Assembly: GCF_001280085.1 (NCBI RefSeq)
Contig: NZ_LGED01000242.1
Coordinates: 1-40,901 of the forward strand
Source: Saccharothrix sp. NRRL B-16348
Lineage (GTDB): Bacteria; Actinomycetota; Actinomycetes; Mycobacteriales; Pseudonocardiaceae
DNA length: 40,901 nt
Direction of reading: 5' to 3'
Shown here: piece by piece, positions 27,007-34,448 of the stretch
Numbering within the stretch: the stretch's first letter is position 1
Layout: each line of letters opens with the position of its first letter
Program-made: the position numbers and the translations under genes
Notes under the pieces: generated by a model
The model's input: the letters and a program-made list of their open reading frames with translations, nothing else
Database searches by the model: none
What the model was told of the DNA's origin: nothing

Positions 27007-29868
27007 TCATGCGACGCCTTCCCGGCCCGGTCGGCGGTTTCCTCCCTCGCCGTGCGCCGAGTCGACCAGCTCGTCGGTCAGGCCGACCTCCAGGTCGGCG
27101 GCCAGCTCGTCGTCGTACTCGTCGGTGTACTGCTCGGCGTACGCGAACGGGTCCTGCGGTGGGGAGGAGACCTCCACCTCGGTCGACTCCGAGCCCTCGC
27201 GCAAGGCGTCCGGCGTGGTGTCGAGGGAGTTGCGCAGGTGCTCCAGGTGCGGTCCGGAGAAGTCGATGCGGATCCGCTCCACGCCGCCCGCGCCGTCGCC
27301 GAAGATGAACTGCCGCGGCGCGCGGTCGCGTTCGAGGTTGGTGCGGACACCGCCCGGGCGACGGCCCAGTGACGCCACGACCTGCTCGTAGCCCGCCCCG
27401 ATCGGCACCTTGAGCAGGCGCAACGCGTCGGCCTGGGCCTGGTCGTCGTCCAACCGGCCGACGAACACCGAGTCGAGCAGCGTGACGAAGCCCTGGATCT
27501 TCAGGAAGTCCGCCGGGATCTGCGACGACAGCAGCACGCGGACGTTCCACTTGCGCGAGTCGCGGGCGAACCGGTTCATCAGCACGCGACCCGTCGGCAC
27601 CTCGGACAGGAAGAACGCCTCGTCGATCCAGACGCCCTTGCGCAGGTCCTTGGGCCGCTCGTAGATCGACCGCTGGGTCAGCCACGCGGCGAGGTTCAGC
27701 ATCTCGACGCCGAGCGCTTCCGCGTCCGTCCAGTGCTCGCGGCCGACGCCGTCCTTCGGCAGGTTCAGGCCCGCCATGGTCAGCACGGTCAGCCGGTCGT
27801 CACGCGCCTCGTTGTACGGGTCCAGGTCCTGCTCGGGGATGAGCAGCGACATGCGCTCCCGCATCTCGTCGAGGAAGTCCGCCACGACGACCGCGTGCTC
27901 GTGGTGCTCCGACGCGTCCCGCCGCAACGCCTCGAACACCATGCCGGGGTGCGCGTCGGGCCGGCCGCCGACCGTGCGGACGGCGCGCAGCAGCACGATC
28001 CGGGTCTGCGGCAGCCGGGCGACCTCGAACGGCAGCAGGCCGGACAGCACGTCCAGCACGAGGCGGCGCCGGGTGGCCGCGGCCAACGCGCGTTCACGCC
28101 GCCACGCCCGTTCCGGGTCCTCCTCGTCCATGAAGTGGTCGAGCTGCGGCTCGGCCACCACCCGGTACGGGTTGAGGATGCCCGCCTGCGCGTTGAGCAG
28201 GTTGATCGGCCGCGCGTACGGCTTGAGCTCGGGCAGCTCGCACAGCGCCGCCAGCGGACCGGACGGGTCGAGCAGCGTCCAGTGCGCCCCGGCGCGCAAC
28301 GTCTTGTAGACGATGCCGCCGCCGAGGAACGACTTGCCCGCGCCCAGCCCGGCGACCATCGCGGTCAGGCCGGACGAGTCGCGCAGCTCCTGCGCCATCC
28401 ACGGGTCCCACGCCACCGGGCGGCGGGTCGCGGTCACCGTCTCACCGAGCAGGATGCCGCGGCGGTCGCCCACCTCGGCCGTCGCGGTCGGCACGGCGGA
28501 CGCCGCCCACAGCACCGAGCCGCGCCGCAGGTAGGCCGACGACGACAGCGGCTCGCCCGGGATGAACTCCCGCGCGATCGCGTACTGCGCCTCGGGGTGC
28601 TCGATGGCCACCTTCGGCTTGTAGAGGTCGAGCAGGCCCTGCGCCAGCCGCAGCGCCTCGCGCTCGGTCGGCCCGGACACCGCGAGCCGCCACCAGCTGC
28701 GCACCCGCGTGCCCAGCGCGGTGAAGCCCGACGTCATCTCGTCGTCGATCTCCAGCACCCGGGACGCCTGGCGCGCCAACGACTGCGGCGGGTCAAGCTC
28801 GTGCTCGTCGGTGTAGTGGCGCACCTGCGAGCGGACCTTGCTCATCTGCCGCTGCAGCTCGCCGGACACCTCTTCGGGACGCCGCACGTAGATCCGCGCC
28901 GACCACTCCACGGCCGCGGGCAGCCGGTCGGAGCGCTGCACCCACGGGTCGTCCTGCTCGGGGATCTGCAAACCGTGCATCAGGCCGACGGTGAGCACGG
29001 CGACGTGCCGCTTGATGCCCGCGTTCGACCCCGTGCGGCCGCGCACGGTGACCGTCGGGGCGTACGGCTCCTGGTGGAAGTCGGCCGCGTCGGTGAACGA
29101 CGCCAGGTCCTCCGGCTCCCACGGCGCGCCGGGCACGGCGGGCAGGTTGCGCGGCGCGGGCAGGCCCAGCGAGCACGACCGGTGCATCAGCCAGGACATC
29201 TCCTCGGCCGTGGCCGGGCGGCCCTCAAGGCCGGCGGAGCCGATCACCTGGTCGAGGTGGTCGATCTCGGACTCGATCGCGACCAGCTCGGCGTCCACCG
29301 CGTCCGGGAAGACCTTGCGCAGCACGGGCGCGGCGCGTTCGACCGCGCGGTCCATCATGTTGCGGGTCTGCACCTGGACGCCGAGGTAGACCTCCTTCTC
29401 GGCCATCGACCGGCCCATCAGCTGCTGCTGCTCGCCGACCATGTAGTCGTCGAAGCTCAGTGTGCCGGGGGTGTCCGGGAGCCGCCGCACGGCGTTGTGC
29501 ACGTGCGCCTCGGCCCACATCCGGATCGGGTACGGCCGGTTCGTCACGCGCAGGTGCATCCAGCGGCCCTGCAGCTCGGCGTACTGGCCCGCGATCGCCG
29601 CGATCAGGTCCTGGCGCTGCGAGTCCGACCGGAACGACCAGCGCTGCGGCGCGAGCCGGTACCAGGCGTAGACCTCCTGGCCGGTGCGCAGCAGGTGGCC
29701 GTCGATGCTGCGGGCCGAGATCGACGGTGTGTAGCTCGGCACGGCCTGCTCGCCCGGCAAGCGGCGACCGCGCTTGCTGTAGACCTTGCGGTCGTCGCGC
29801 CCCGCAGCCGCGTGCTGGGCCACGTGCGCAGCGGATCGTCGGTCACGGTCACGCCGGCGTCCGAACAC
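27007..29868 (-). CDS. VirB4/TraC-like secretion ATPase
   Basis: The 953-residue product has a basic N-terminus, an N-terminal VirB4-type domain (to about 470) and a C-terminal AAA-type ATPase with Walker A GLGAGKS (507-513, Lys512) and Walker B GVWIDEAFF (Asp749, Glu750), followed by an acidic tail (DEYDDELAADLEVG). VirB4 ATPases power assembly and transport by type IV systems at the inner membrane face, and their size is usually 800-1000. GTG 29868 is chosen because AGGAGG stands 6-7 bases upstream; the ORF extends further without support. It overlaps the preceding PrgI-like gene by 20 bp, so translation is coupled. Confidence 0.88.
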   Translation of the reverse strand: MFGRRRDRDRRSAAHVAQHAAAGRDDRKVYSKRGRRLPGEQAVPSYTPSISARSIDGHLLRTGQEVYAWYRLAPQRWSFRSDSQRQDLIAAIAGQYAELQGRWMHLRVTNRPYPIRMWAEAHVHNAVRRLPDTPGTLSFDDYMVGEQQQLMGRSMAEKEVYLGVQVQTRNMMDRAVERAAPVLRKVFPDAVDAELVAIESEIDHLDQVIGSAGLEGRPATAEEMSWLMHRSCSLGLPAPRNLPAVPGAPWEPEDLASFTDAADFHQEPYAPTVTVRGRTGSNAGIKRHVAVLTVGLMHGLQIPEQDDPWVQRSDRLPAAVEWSARIYVRRPEEVSGELQRQMSKVRSQVRHYTDEHELDPPQSLARQASRVLEIDDEMTSGFTALGTRVRSWWRLAVSGPTEREALRLAQGLLDLYKPKVAIEHPEAQYAIAREFIPGEPLSSSAYLRRGSVLWAASAVPTATAEVGDRRGILLGETVTATRRPVAWDPWMAQELRDSSGLTAMVAGLGAGKSFLGGGIVYKTLRAGAHWTLLDPSGPLAALCELPELKPYARPINLLNAQAGILNPYRVVAEPQLDHFMDEEDPERAWRRERALAAATRRRLVLDVLSGLLPFEVARLPQTRIVLLRAVRTVGGRPDAHPGMVFEALRRDASEHHEHAVVVADFLDEMRERMSLLIPEQDLDPYNEARDDRLTVLTMAGLNLPKDGVGREHWTDAEALGVEMLNLAAWLTQRSIYERPKDLRKGVWIDEAFFLSEVPTGRVLMNRFARDSRKWNVRVLLSSQIPADFLKIQGFVTLLDSVFVGRLDDDQAQADALRLLKVPIGAGYEQVVASLGRRPGGVRTNLERDRAPRQFIFGDGAGGVERIRIDFSGPHLEHLRNSLDTTPDALREGSESTEVEVSSPPQDPFAYAEQYTDEYDDELAADLEVGLTDELVDSAHGEGGNRRPGREGVA

Positions 29869-30322
29869 CGCGCACCTCCTTCTGACGGCGGTCTTGCTGC
29901 GTGCGGTGCTGGGATCGGGTGGCGGCGCTCGCGCGTTTCGCACCCTTCTTGGGACGTTTGCGCGGGCGGTGCGCGGACACGCGGATCCGCGCGGCGCTGG
30001 CCGCGCCGCCCCGGCCCGACGTCGTCTCCCGCGGCGAGGTCAGTTCACGCACCCACATCGCCACGACCGACGACAGCGGGCGCTCGTGGCTGATCCGCGC
30101 GCAGATGAACCTGGTCAGGGCGATCGTGATCACGAAGCCCCAGCCGGTGTTGATGAAGTCGAACCCGAAGCCCACCTGCCGCTGGACAGCCGTCACCAGC
30201 AGGAAGACCACGATGCCGACACCCCACGCGACGTACCGCGCACGCCAGGGGAAGGTTGCTTTGGGCGGGCCGAGCCAGACGGCGTCGACCCGGTAGACCT
30301 CGTCGTCAGTGCGTACCCGCAA
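29849..30322 (-). CDS. PrgI/VirB3-like small membrane protein
   Basis: The 157-residue product starts with RVRTDDEVYRVDAVWLGPPK, has two membrane spans (about 30-47 and 55-75), then TRFICARISHERPLSSVVAM and a long, very basic cytoplasmic tail (KRPKKGAKRASAATR). Small two-span proteins just before VirB4 are VirB3/PrgI-type partners. The only in-frame start near the beginning is TTG 30322, 3 bases after the previous stop, with GGGTGA overlapping that stop. It overlaps the VirB4-like gene by 20 bp. Confidence 0.65.
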   Translation of the reverse strand: MRVRTDDEVYRVDAVWLGPPKATFPWRARYVAWGVGIVVFLLVTAVQRQVGFGFDFINTGWGFVITIALTRFICARISHERPLSSVVAMWVRELTSPRETTSGRGGAASAARIRVSAHRPRKRPKKGAKRASAATRSQHRTQQDRRQKEVRGVRTPA

Positions 30323-30325
30323 GGG

Positions 30326-30601
30326 TCACCCGCCGGTGAACAGGCCGGCGATCCACTGGCCGATGTTCGCGCCCGCGTTCGTGGTGACGGCCAAGCCGAT
30401 GATCGCCAACGCGATGATGACGCCGCCCAGGCGGCGCATGACCCCGGCGTTGTCGCCCTTGCCTCCGCCGAGCCAGAGCAGCAGGACCGCGACGGTCAGC
30501 AAGAGGAGGGGAACCAGGTTGTCGAGGATCCACTGGCGCACCCCGCCTGTGCCCAAAGCGGGCGGCTGCTGGGCGAGTGTTACCAGGGTCATGGCGGTCA
30601 T
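30326..30601 (-). CDS. Small two-span membrane protein, possible VirB2-like subunit
   Basis: The 91-residue product has two hydrophobic segments (about 28-45 and 58-76) separated by a short polar loop (GGGKGDNAGVMRR), and ends GQWIAGLFTGG. The size, two spans and place at the head of the operon resemble VirB2/TcpD-type pilin-like subunits, but the sequence is too simple to prove it. ATG 30601 has AGGAG 6 bases upstream, within a 16-bp palindrome that may control translation. It is the first gene of the cluster reading down to 22875. Confidence 0.6.
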   Translation of the reverse strand: MTAMTLVTLAQQPPALGTGGVRQWILDNLVPLLLLTVAVLLLWLGGGKGDNAGVMRRLGGVIIALAIIGLAVTTNAGANIGQWIAGLFTGG

Positions 30602-30603
30602 CT

Positions 30604-30619
30604 CGTACTCCTGAGTACG
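30604..30619 (-). promoter_or_regulatory. Palindrome enclosing the ribosome-binding site of the secretion operon
   Basis: CGTACTC (30604-30610), CT, and GAGTACG (30613-30619) form a 7+2+7 perfect palindrome. On the minus strand it contains the AGGAG used by the ATG at 30601, so either a bound regulator or folding of the mRNA would hide that site. It is a likely control point for all seven genes. Confidence 0.6.
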
Positions 30620-30747
30620 CAGGACTTCGCCGGGCGGGCCGAGGGGTGCCCGTCCGGTTGGTGCGCTATCGAGTAGAACACGTCTTCGTCACGAGGTGTA
30701 TCGGTCGGCTAGCGGTGGGTAGATCAATAACCGTTCCCCTGGCAGTC

Positions 30748-30761
30748 GATTACGTCTAATC
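30748..30761. promoter_or_regulatory. AT-rich inverted repeat in the divergent control region
   Basis: GATTA, CGTC, TAATC form a 5+4+5 inverted repeat in the AT-rich part of the 192-bp gap between the secretion operon and the small plus-strand genes. TAATCT (30757-30762) could be a -10 for the plus-strand gene at 30794. No other strong promoter signals were found in this gap. Confidence 0.35.
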
Positions 30762-30793
30762 TGACCACAGACATCATCGTTCGGGGGGAGCCG

Positions 30794-30988
30794 GTGGAGA
30801 ACCGACGTCCCCGGATTCTCCCGATTGCTGAGATAGTTCACCCGCCTGCGAACCCCCTGGTCACGCACAGTGTGCACGACCTCCAGCCCTCTCCCCGCCG
30901 GCCACGACGACTCCCCCGTCCGGCCGAACGGCGGGCACCCGAACGGTCCGCAGGCCGGAGTGACGACGCCGAGGAGGCTCGCCGATGA
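30794..30988 (+). CDS. Possible small basic protein upstream of the RHH-like gene
   Basis: A 64-codon frame from GTG 30794 has GGGGGGAG just 3 bases upstream and ends with its TGA inside the ATGA that starts the next gene, the usual sign of coupled translation. The product begins NRRPRILPIAEIVHPPANPL, which looks protein-like, but its second half is an Arg/Pro-rich stretch that may only reflect base composition. I recognise no family. It may instead be part of the leader of the downstream gene. Confidence 0.4.
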   Translation: MENRRPRILPIAEIVHPPANPLVTHSVHDLQPSPRRPRRLPRPAERRAPERSAGRSDDAEEARR

Positions 30989-31329
30989 CCCAGCCGCCCG
31001 AGGCCGCGCCCGAACCAGCCACCGGAGTGAACGAAATCACCGTCTCCGTGGCCGTCTCGGGCGATGATCAGGTTACCGGTGAGGACCGGCAAACCGGGCG
31101 GCGGGTGCAGCGGACGGTCAACTTCGACCAGGACGTGCTGGAGCGGGCGCGGGCGGCGGCGACCTACCTGGCGGCGTACGAGGCGGAGGCCGGCGTGCGC
31201 AGCCTGGCCGACATCGTGAACCCGGCCGTCGAGGCGTACGTGGCCGAGCTGGAGCGCCGCTTCAACGGCGGCGCGGCGTTCCGCCCGGTGTTCCGGATGC
31301 CGCCCGGCCGCCCCGCCCGCCGCGCCTGA
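30985..31329 (+). CDS. Ribbon-helix-helix-like DNA-binding protein
   Basis: The 114-residue product has a disordered start, then QRTVNFDQDVLERARAAATY (about 33-52) with a strand followed by two helices (to about 88), which fits a CopG/ParG-like ribbon-helix-helix fold, and an Arg/Pro-rich tail. Such proteins repress their own operons or bind partition sites. It is divergent from the secretion-like operon across a gap containing two palindromes, so it is the best candidate regulator. ATG 30985 overlaps the stop of the preceding small frame (ATGA). Confidence 0.65.
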   Translation: MTQPPEAAPEPATGVNEITVSVAVSGDDQVTGEDRQTGRRVQRTVNFDQDVLERARAAATYLAAYEAEAGVRSLADIVNPAVEAYVAELERRFNGGAAFRPVFRMPPGRPARRA

Positions 31330-31386
31330 CCCGCCTCGCCTGACCCGGCGGCCTCGTCCGACCCGGCGGCTTCGTGGGACACGCGG

Positions 31387-31429
31387 GACGGGGCCCCTTC
31401 CCACCCCCAGGTGCGGAAGGGACCCCGTC
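31387..31429. terminator. Bidirectional terminator
   Basis: GACGGGG (31387-31393), one unpaired base and CCCTTCC (31395-31401) face GGAAGGG (31415-31421), one unpaired base and CCCCGTC (31423-31429) around a 13-base loop. It lies in the 111-bp gap between the converging RHH-like and DUF6345-like genes, fitting a terminator for both. Confidence 0.75.
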
Positions 31430-31440
31430 TGCTCAGCGGG

Positions 31441-33051
31441 TCAGCTGGTGCCGGAGATCCGCCAGTAGCCGGACGTCGGCAGGGTGTCCGGGCCGACCGG
31501 CCCCTTGTTCCAGAAGTAGTCGTTGAAGTTGGCCAGGCCACCGCCGCCGATCGGGCCCATGGTCGCCCACCGCACCGACGCCGGCTGGGTGTCGATCGAC
31601 GCCTGCGCCCACGCGTCGCGGACCTTCATCGGCTTGTTCCAGAACAGGAACGGCTTGCGCACCAGGTAGTTCGCGAACTTCCCGCCGTGCACGGCGGAGT
31701 GGTACGAGACGGTGTCGAAGCTGTTGATCTGGTGCAGCCCGCGGAACGCCCGGCCCCAGCGCGTCGCCCAGCTCTGACCGCCCGACGTGCCCTGCAGGAT
31801 CGAGCAGGTGAACAGGCTCATCCACTCGACGTCCCGGTTGCCCCAGCGCGCGTCGTTGTTGGACAGGAACGTGTCGGTGTTGCTGCTGCACCCGGCGAAC
31901 GAGAAGCCGGTCGGCGAGCCGTGCCCCTGCCAGTACGTCATGTCGACGTCGTCGGCGTAGAGCTGGTCCTGGCCGCCGGGGAAGACCGGGTCCTTGAAGT
32001 CCCGCTCCCAGGCGTTCTGGTTGACCCAGCTGAACTGCACCGGCACGCCGGCGGCGGTGAACCGGTTGTTGAACGACGCCAGGTTGTTCGCCGTCCACGG
32101 CAGGCCGGAGCACGGGCCGGTGCCCTCGCTGCCGACGTCGATCCGGGTGGTCCACTGCGGCGTGAACGAGCCCTGCTCGCGCGGCGGGTCCACCGGGCCG
32201 GGCTCGGGCAGCCGCGCGTCGACGGCGGCGCCGACGATCACGGCCTGGACGGACGCGCCGTCGGAGTTCACGCCGTCGCAGCGGAACCCGGGCTCCAGCC
32301 GGTCGACCTTCTCGGCCAGCGGCGGCGCCTCGTACACGTACGACACGTCGGTCGGCCGCACGCTCGACCCGAGCACCTTCGCGCACCGCTCCAGGCCCTC
32401 GTCCAGGCCCAGCACCGGCACGCTGCCGGTCTTCACCAGGTCACGGGTGGCGTAGGTGAGCCCGGCGACGGCGCCCTGGCCGTCGAACGCGACCCGCAGC
32501 TTGGCGCCCGGCCCCTCCAGCGGCACGCCGTCGAGGGTGAAGGCGAACGACACCGCGGTGTCCAGCGGCGCGGTCAGGACCGCCTTCTGGTTCGCGTCGA
32601 CGATCTCGAACGTCGTCTGGCCGGCGGTCGGCGTGGCGTCGGCGGGCAGCAGGCCGATCCCGCGCAGGGTTTCGAGGGTCCGCTTGGTGGCGTCCTCGAC
32701 CGGGATGGCGCGCAGGCGTCTCAGGGCTTCGACGTCGAGCGCCGTCTGCGCGGTCTCGGCGCCGTCCTCGTCCGGCTTGCCCGCGCCCAGGTCCAGGCCG
32801 GGCACGCGCAGGTAGGTCGACTCGTCGGCGAACGACACCGAACCGTCCTCGGCGAGCTGGACGTCCTTGAGGCCGAACGCGCGCTGCAGGGCGACGGCCT
32901 CGTCCGGGGTGCGCCCGACGGACCGGACCTCGTACACCGGCATCTCCGCGGACGCCGCGGTGGCCGTGCCGGTGGAGCCGGTGATCGCCGCCGCGCCCAT
33001 CAGGCCGGTGAGGGCGAGCCAGGTGGTGGCACGCCTCCTGTTGGTGGACAT
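31441..33051 (-). CDS. Secreted DUF6345-like protein with possible caspase-type active site
   Basis: The 536-residue product has a classical signal peptide (MSTNRRRATTWLALTG, hydrophobic core, ATAASAE; cleavage near residue 35). An N-terminal half (about 35-270) is strand-rich and of unknown fold. The C-terminal half (about 290-536) begins WTTRIDVGSEGTGPCSGLPW and carries DMTYWQGHGSPTGFSF and later WMSLFTCSILQG. This matches what I recall of the DUF6345 family. A His-Gly after one strand and a Cys after the next is also the catalytic layout of clan CD (caspase-like) peptidases, so a cysteine hydrolase is possible. ATG 33051 has AGGAGGG 6 bases upstream. It is alone in its transcription unit. 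Confidence 0.75.
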   Translation of the reverse strand: MSTNRRRATTWLALTGLMGAAAITGSTGTATAASAEMPVYEVRSVGRTPDEAVALQRAFGLKDVQLAEDGSVSFADESTYLRVPGLDLGAGKPDEDGAETAQTALDVEALRRLRAIPVEDATKRTLETLRGIGLLPADATPTAGQTTFEIVDANQKAVLTAPLDTAVSFAFTLDGVPLEGPGAKLRVAFDGQGAVAGLTYATRDLVKTGSVPVLGLDEGLERCAKVLGSSVRPTDVSYVYEAPPLAEKVDRLEPGFRCDGVNSDGASVQAVIVGAAVDARLPEPGPVDPPREQGSFTPQWTTRIDVGSEGTGPCSGLPWTANNLASFNNRFTAAGVPVQFSWVNQNAWERDFKDPVFPGGQDQLYADDVDMTYWQGHGSPTGFSFAGCSSNTDTFLSNNDARWGNRDVEWMSLFTCSILQGTSGGQSWATRWGRAFRGLHQINSFDTVSYHSAVHGGKFANYLVRKPFLFWNKPMKVRDAWAQASIDTQPASVRWATMGPIGGGGLANFNDYFWNKGPVGPDTLPTSGYWRISGTS

Positions 33052-33266
33052 GTGTTTCCCTCCTCGTGGTACCGCGGGACAGGGCCGCGGTCTGCGAGGA
33101 GGACTCCGGTCGGACGTGACTGATACCGACAACCACTCGAACGGCCTCACTTGTGTAACACCGTTGGCACGCAAGGGATGTATAGGCGGACGGGTAGGTC
33201 CGAACGGACAGTTGGACCGAATGCCGCAGGGCGGGAATGGCCGGAATGGCCGACACGGCCGGAAAG

Positions 33267-33675
33267 GGCGGATGAGCCGGCATGTAAGCCGGATTCTGTT
33301 CCCGGGCGCCTCGCGGCGGTCCCGTTCGGCGGCCATCCATCTCGGCCTGCCGTTGCCGACAGGCTCTTGCGGCCTACCCGCAGGCATCGGGCGGGCAGCC
33401 CTCGAACGCCTGCGCAGGTGCCCTGAGGCACCCTCTTGGCCTTGCTCCGGGTGGGGTTTACCTAGCCGCTCCCGTCACCGGGAGCGCTGGTGGTCTCTTA
33501 CACCACCGTTTCACCCTTACCCCGACTCGCGCCGGGGCGGTCTGTTCTCTGTGGCACTGTCCCGAGGGTCGCCCCTGGTTGCCGTTGACAACCACCCTGC
33601 CCTGTGGAGTCCGGACTTTCCTCGGCGACGGAGCTTTCACACCGTCGACGCGGCCGCCCTGCCGACTCATCCGCC
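33267..33675 (-). ncRNA. rnpB: RNase P RNA, bacterial type A
   Basis: On the minus strand the sequence carries the conserved parts of RNase P RNA in order: GAGGAAAGTCCGGACTCCAC, ACAGAGAACAGACCGCC, GGTAAGGGTGAAACGGTGG, TAAGAGACCACCAGC, CCGGAGCAAGGCCAAGAGG and, near the 3' end, ACAGAATCCGGCTTACA. The ends are set by helix P1: GGCGGATGAGTCGGC (33675-33661) pairs with GCCGGCTCATCCGCC (33281-33267) over 15 pairs with one G-U. The RNA is the catalytic subunit that trims the 5' ends of tRNA precursors. About 409 nt is normal for actinobacteria. A small hairpin at 33248-33260 may end transcription. Confidence 0.95.
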
Positions 33676-33680
33676 GCACC

Positions 33681-33710
33681 AGGATACCGGCGGCTTCCCA
33701 GGCTGTGGAA
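33681..33710 (-). promoter_or_regulatory. Likely rnpB promoter
   Basis: On the minus strand TATCCT (33686-33681) lies 5 bases before the inferred 5' end of RNase P RNA at 33675, with TTCCAC (33710-33705) as a -35 at 18 bp. The spacing agrees with the RNA end deduced from helix P1. Confidence 0.5.
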
Positions 33711-33890
33711 CCAGGGCCGGGAAACCTTGTCGCGATGTGGGCTTGCTGCTCTACTCGAAACCATGGCAGGAATCGGGGGACTCACCCGCCGCCGGCACGT
33801 CGACTTCGGCCGCACCGCCGCCGCGATCTGTTGTCGCTGACAGTTTTTACCTCGCACTCCGAGCCTTTTCTCGAAAGGTGTCAGCGAACC

Positions 33891-34448
33891 ATGTCCTCCA
33901 TTCTGATGATTTCCGGCGGCCCGTCGCCGACGTCCCGGACCGGCGTCGTCGTCTCGCACGTCGAAGAGCTGCTGCGCGGGACCGGGCACGAGGTGCGCAC
34001 CGTGCACGTGCGGCAACTGCCGACGTTGCCGCTGCTCACCGAGGACTTGAGAGACCCGGAGATCGGTGACGCGGTCGCCGCGGTGCTGCGCGCGGACGGC
34101 ATCGTGGTGGCCAGCCCCGTCTACCGCGCCGCCTACAGCGGTCTGGTGAAAGCGCTGGTCGACCTGCTGCCGAAGAAGGCGTTGCGCGGCCGGGTCATCC
34201 TGCCCCTGGCCACCGGCGGCAGCCAGGGATTCCTGGTCGCGATGGACTACGCGCTGAAACCGCTGCTCGCGGGCAAAGGCGCCGATTCGGTGCTGCGCGG
34301 CGAATTCGTGCTCGACCCGGACATCGCGGGCGGGACCATCGCGCCGAAAGCCGCCGAGGCGATTCGCGACGCGGTGGACCGGTTCGCGCTGGCCGTCGAG
34401 GACGCCCGGTTCCGGCGCGAGCGCGCCAGGCTGCGCCCCGCCGGCTAG
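33891..34448 (+). CDS. ssuE: SsuE-like NAD(P)H-dependent FMN reductase
   Basis: The 185-residue flavodoxin-fold enzyme reduces FMN with NAD(P)H to supply a flavin monooxygenase. It shows MISGGPSPTSRTG (phosphate loop, 7-19), the flavin motif ASPVYRAAYSGLVKALVDLL (about 74-93), and PLATGGSQGFLVAMDYALKP (about 105-124), all characteristic of SsuE. No alkanesulfonate monooxygenase or transporter is present in this window, so the partner is unknown and another flavoenzyme may be served. ATG 33891 has GAAAGG upstream. Its TAG shares CTAG with the stop of the convergent RNase H gene. Confidence 0.88.
   Translation: MSSILMISGGPSPTSRTGVVVSHVEELLRGTGHEVRTVHVRQLPTLPLLTEDLRDPEIGDAVAAVLRADGIVVASPVYRAAYSGLVKALVDLLPKKALRGRVILPLATGGSQGFLVAMDYALKPLLAGKGADSVLRGEFVLDPDIAGGTIAPKAAEAIRDAVDRFALAVEDARFRRERARLRPAG

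Noticed and set aside
27733..30093. 786-codon plus-strand open frame opposite the VirB4-like gene
   Set aside because: Antisense shadow; the opposite strand has clear Walker motifs and a good ribosome-binding site.
33232..33266. GGAATGGCC/GACACGGCC near-repeats after rnpB
   Set aside because: Copies are short and imperfect; the only supported structure is a 5-bp hairpin (33248-33260) that may end rnpB transcription.
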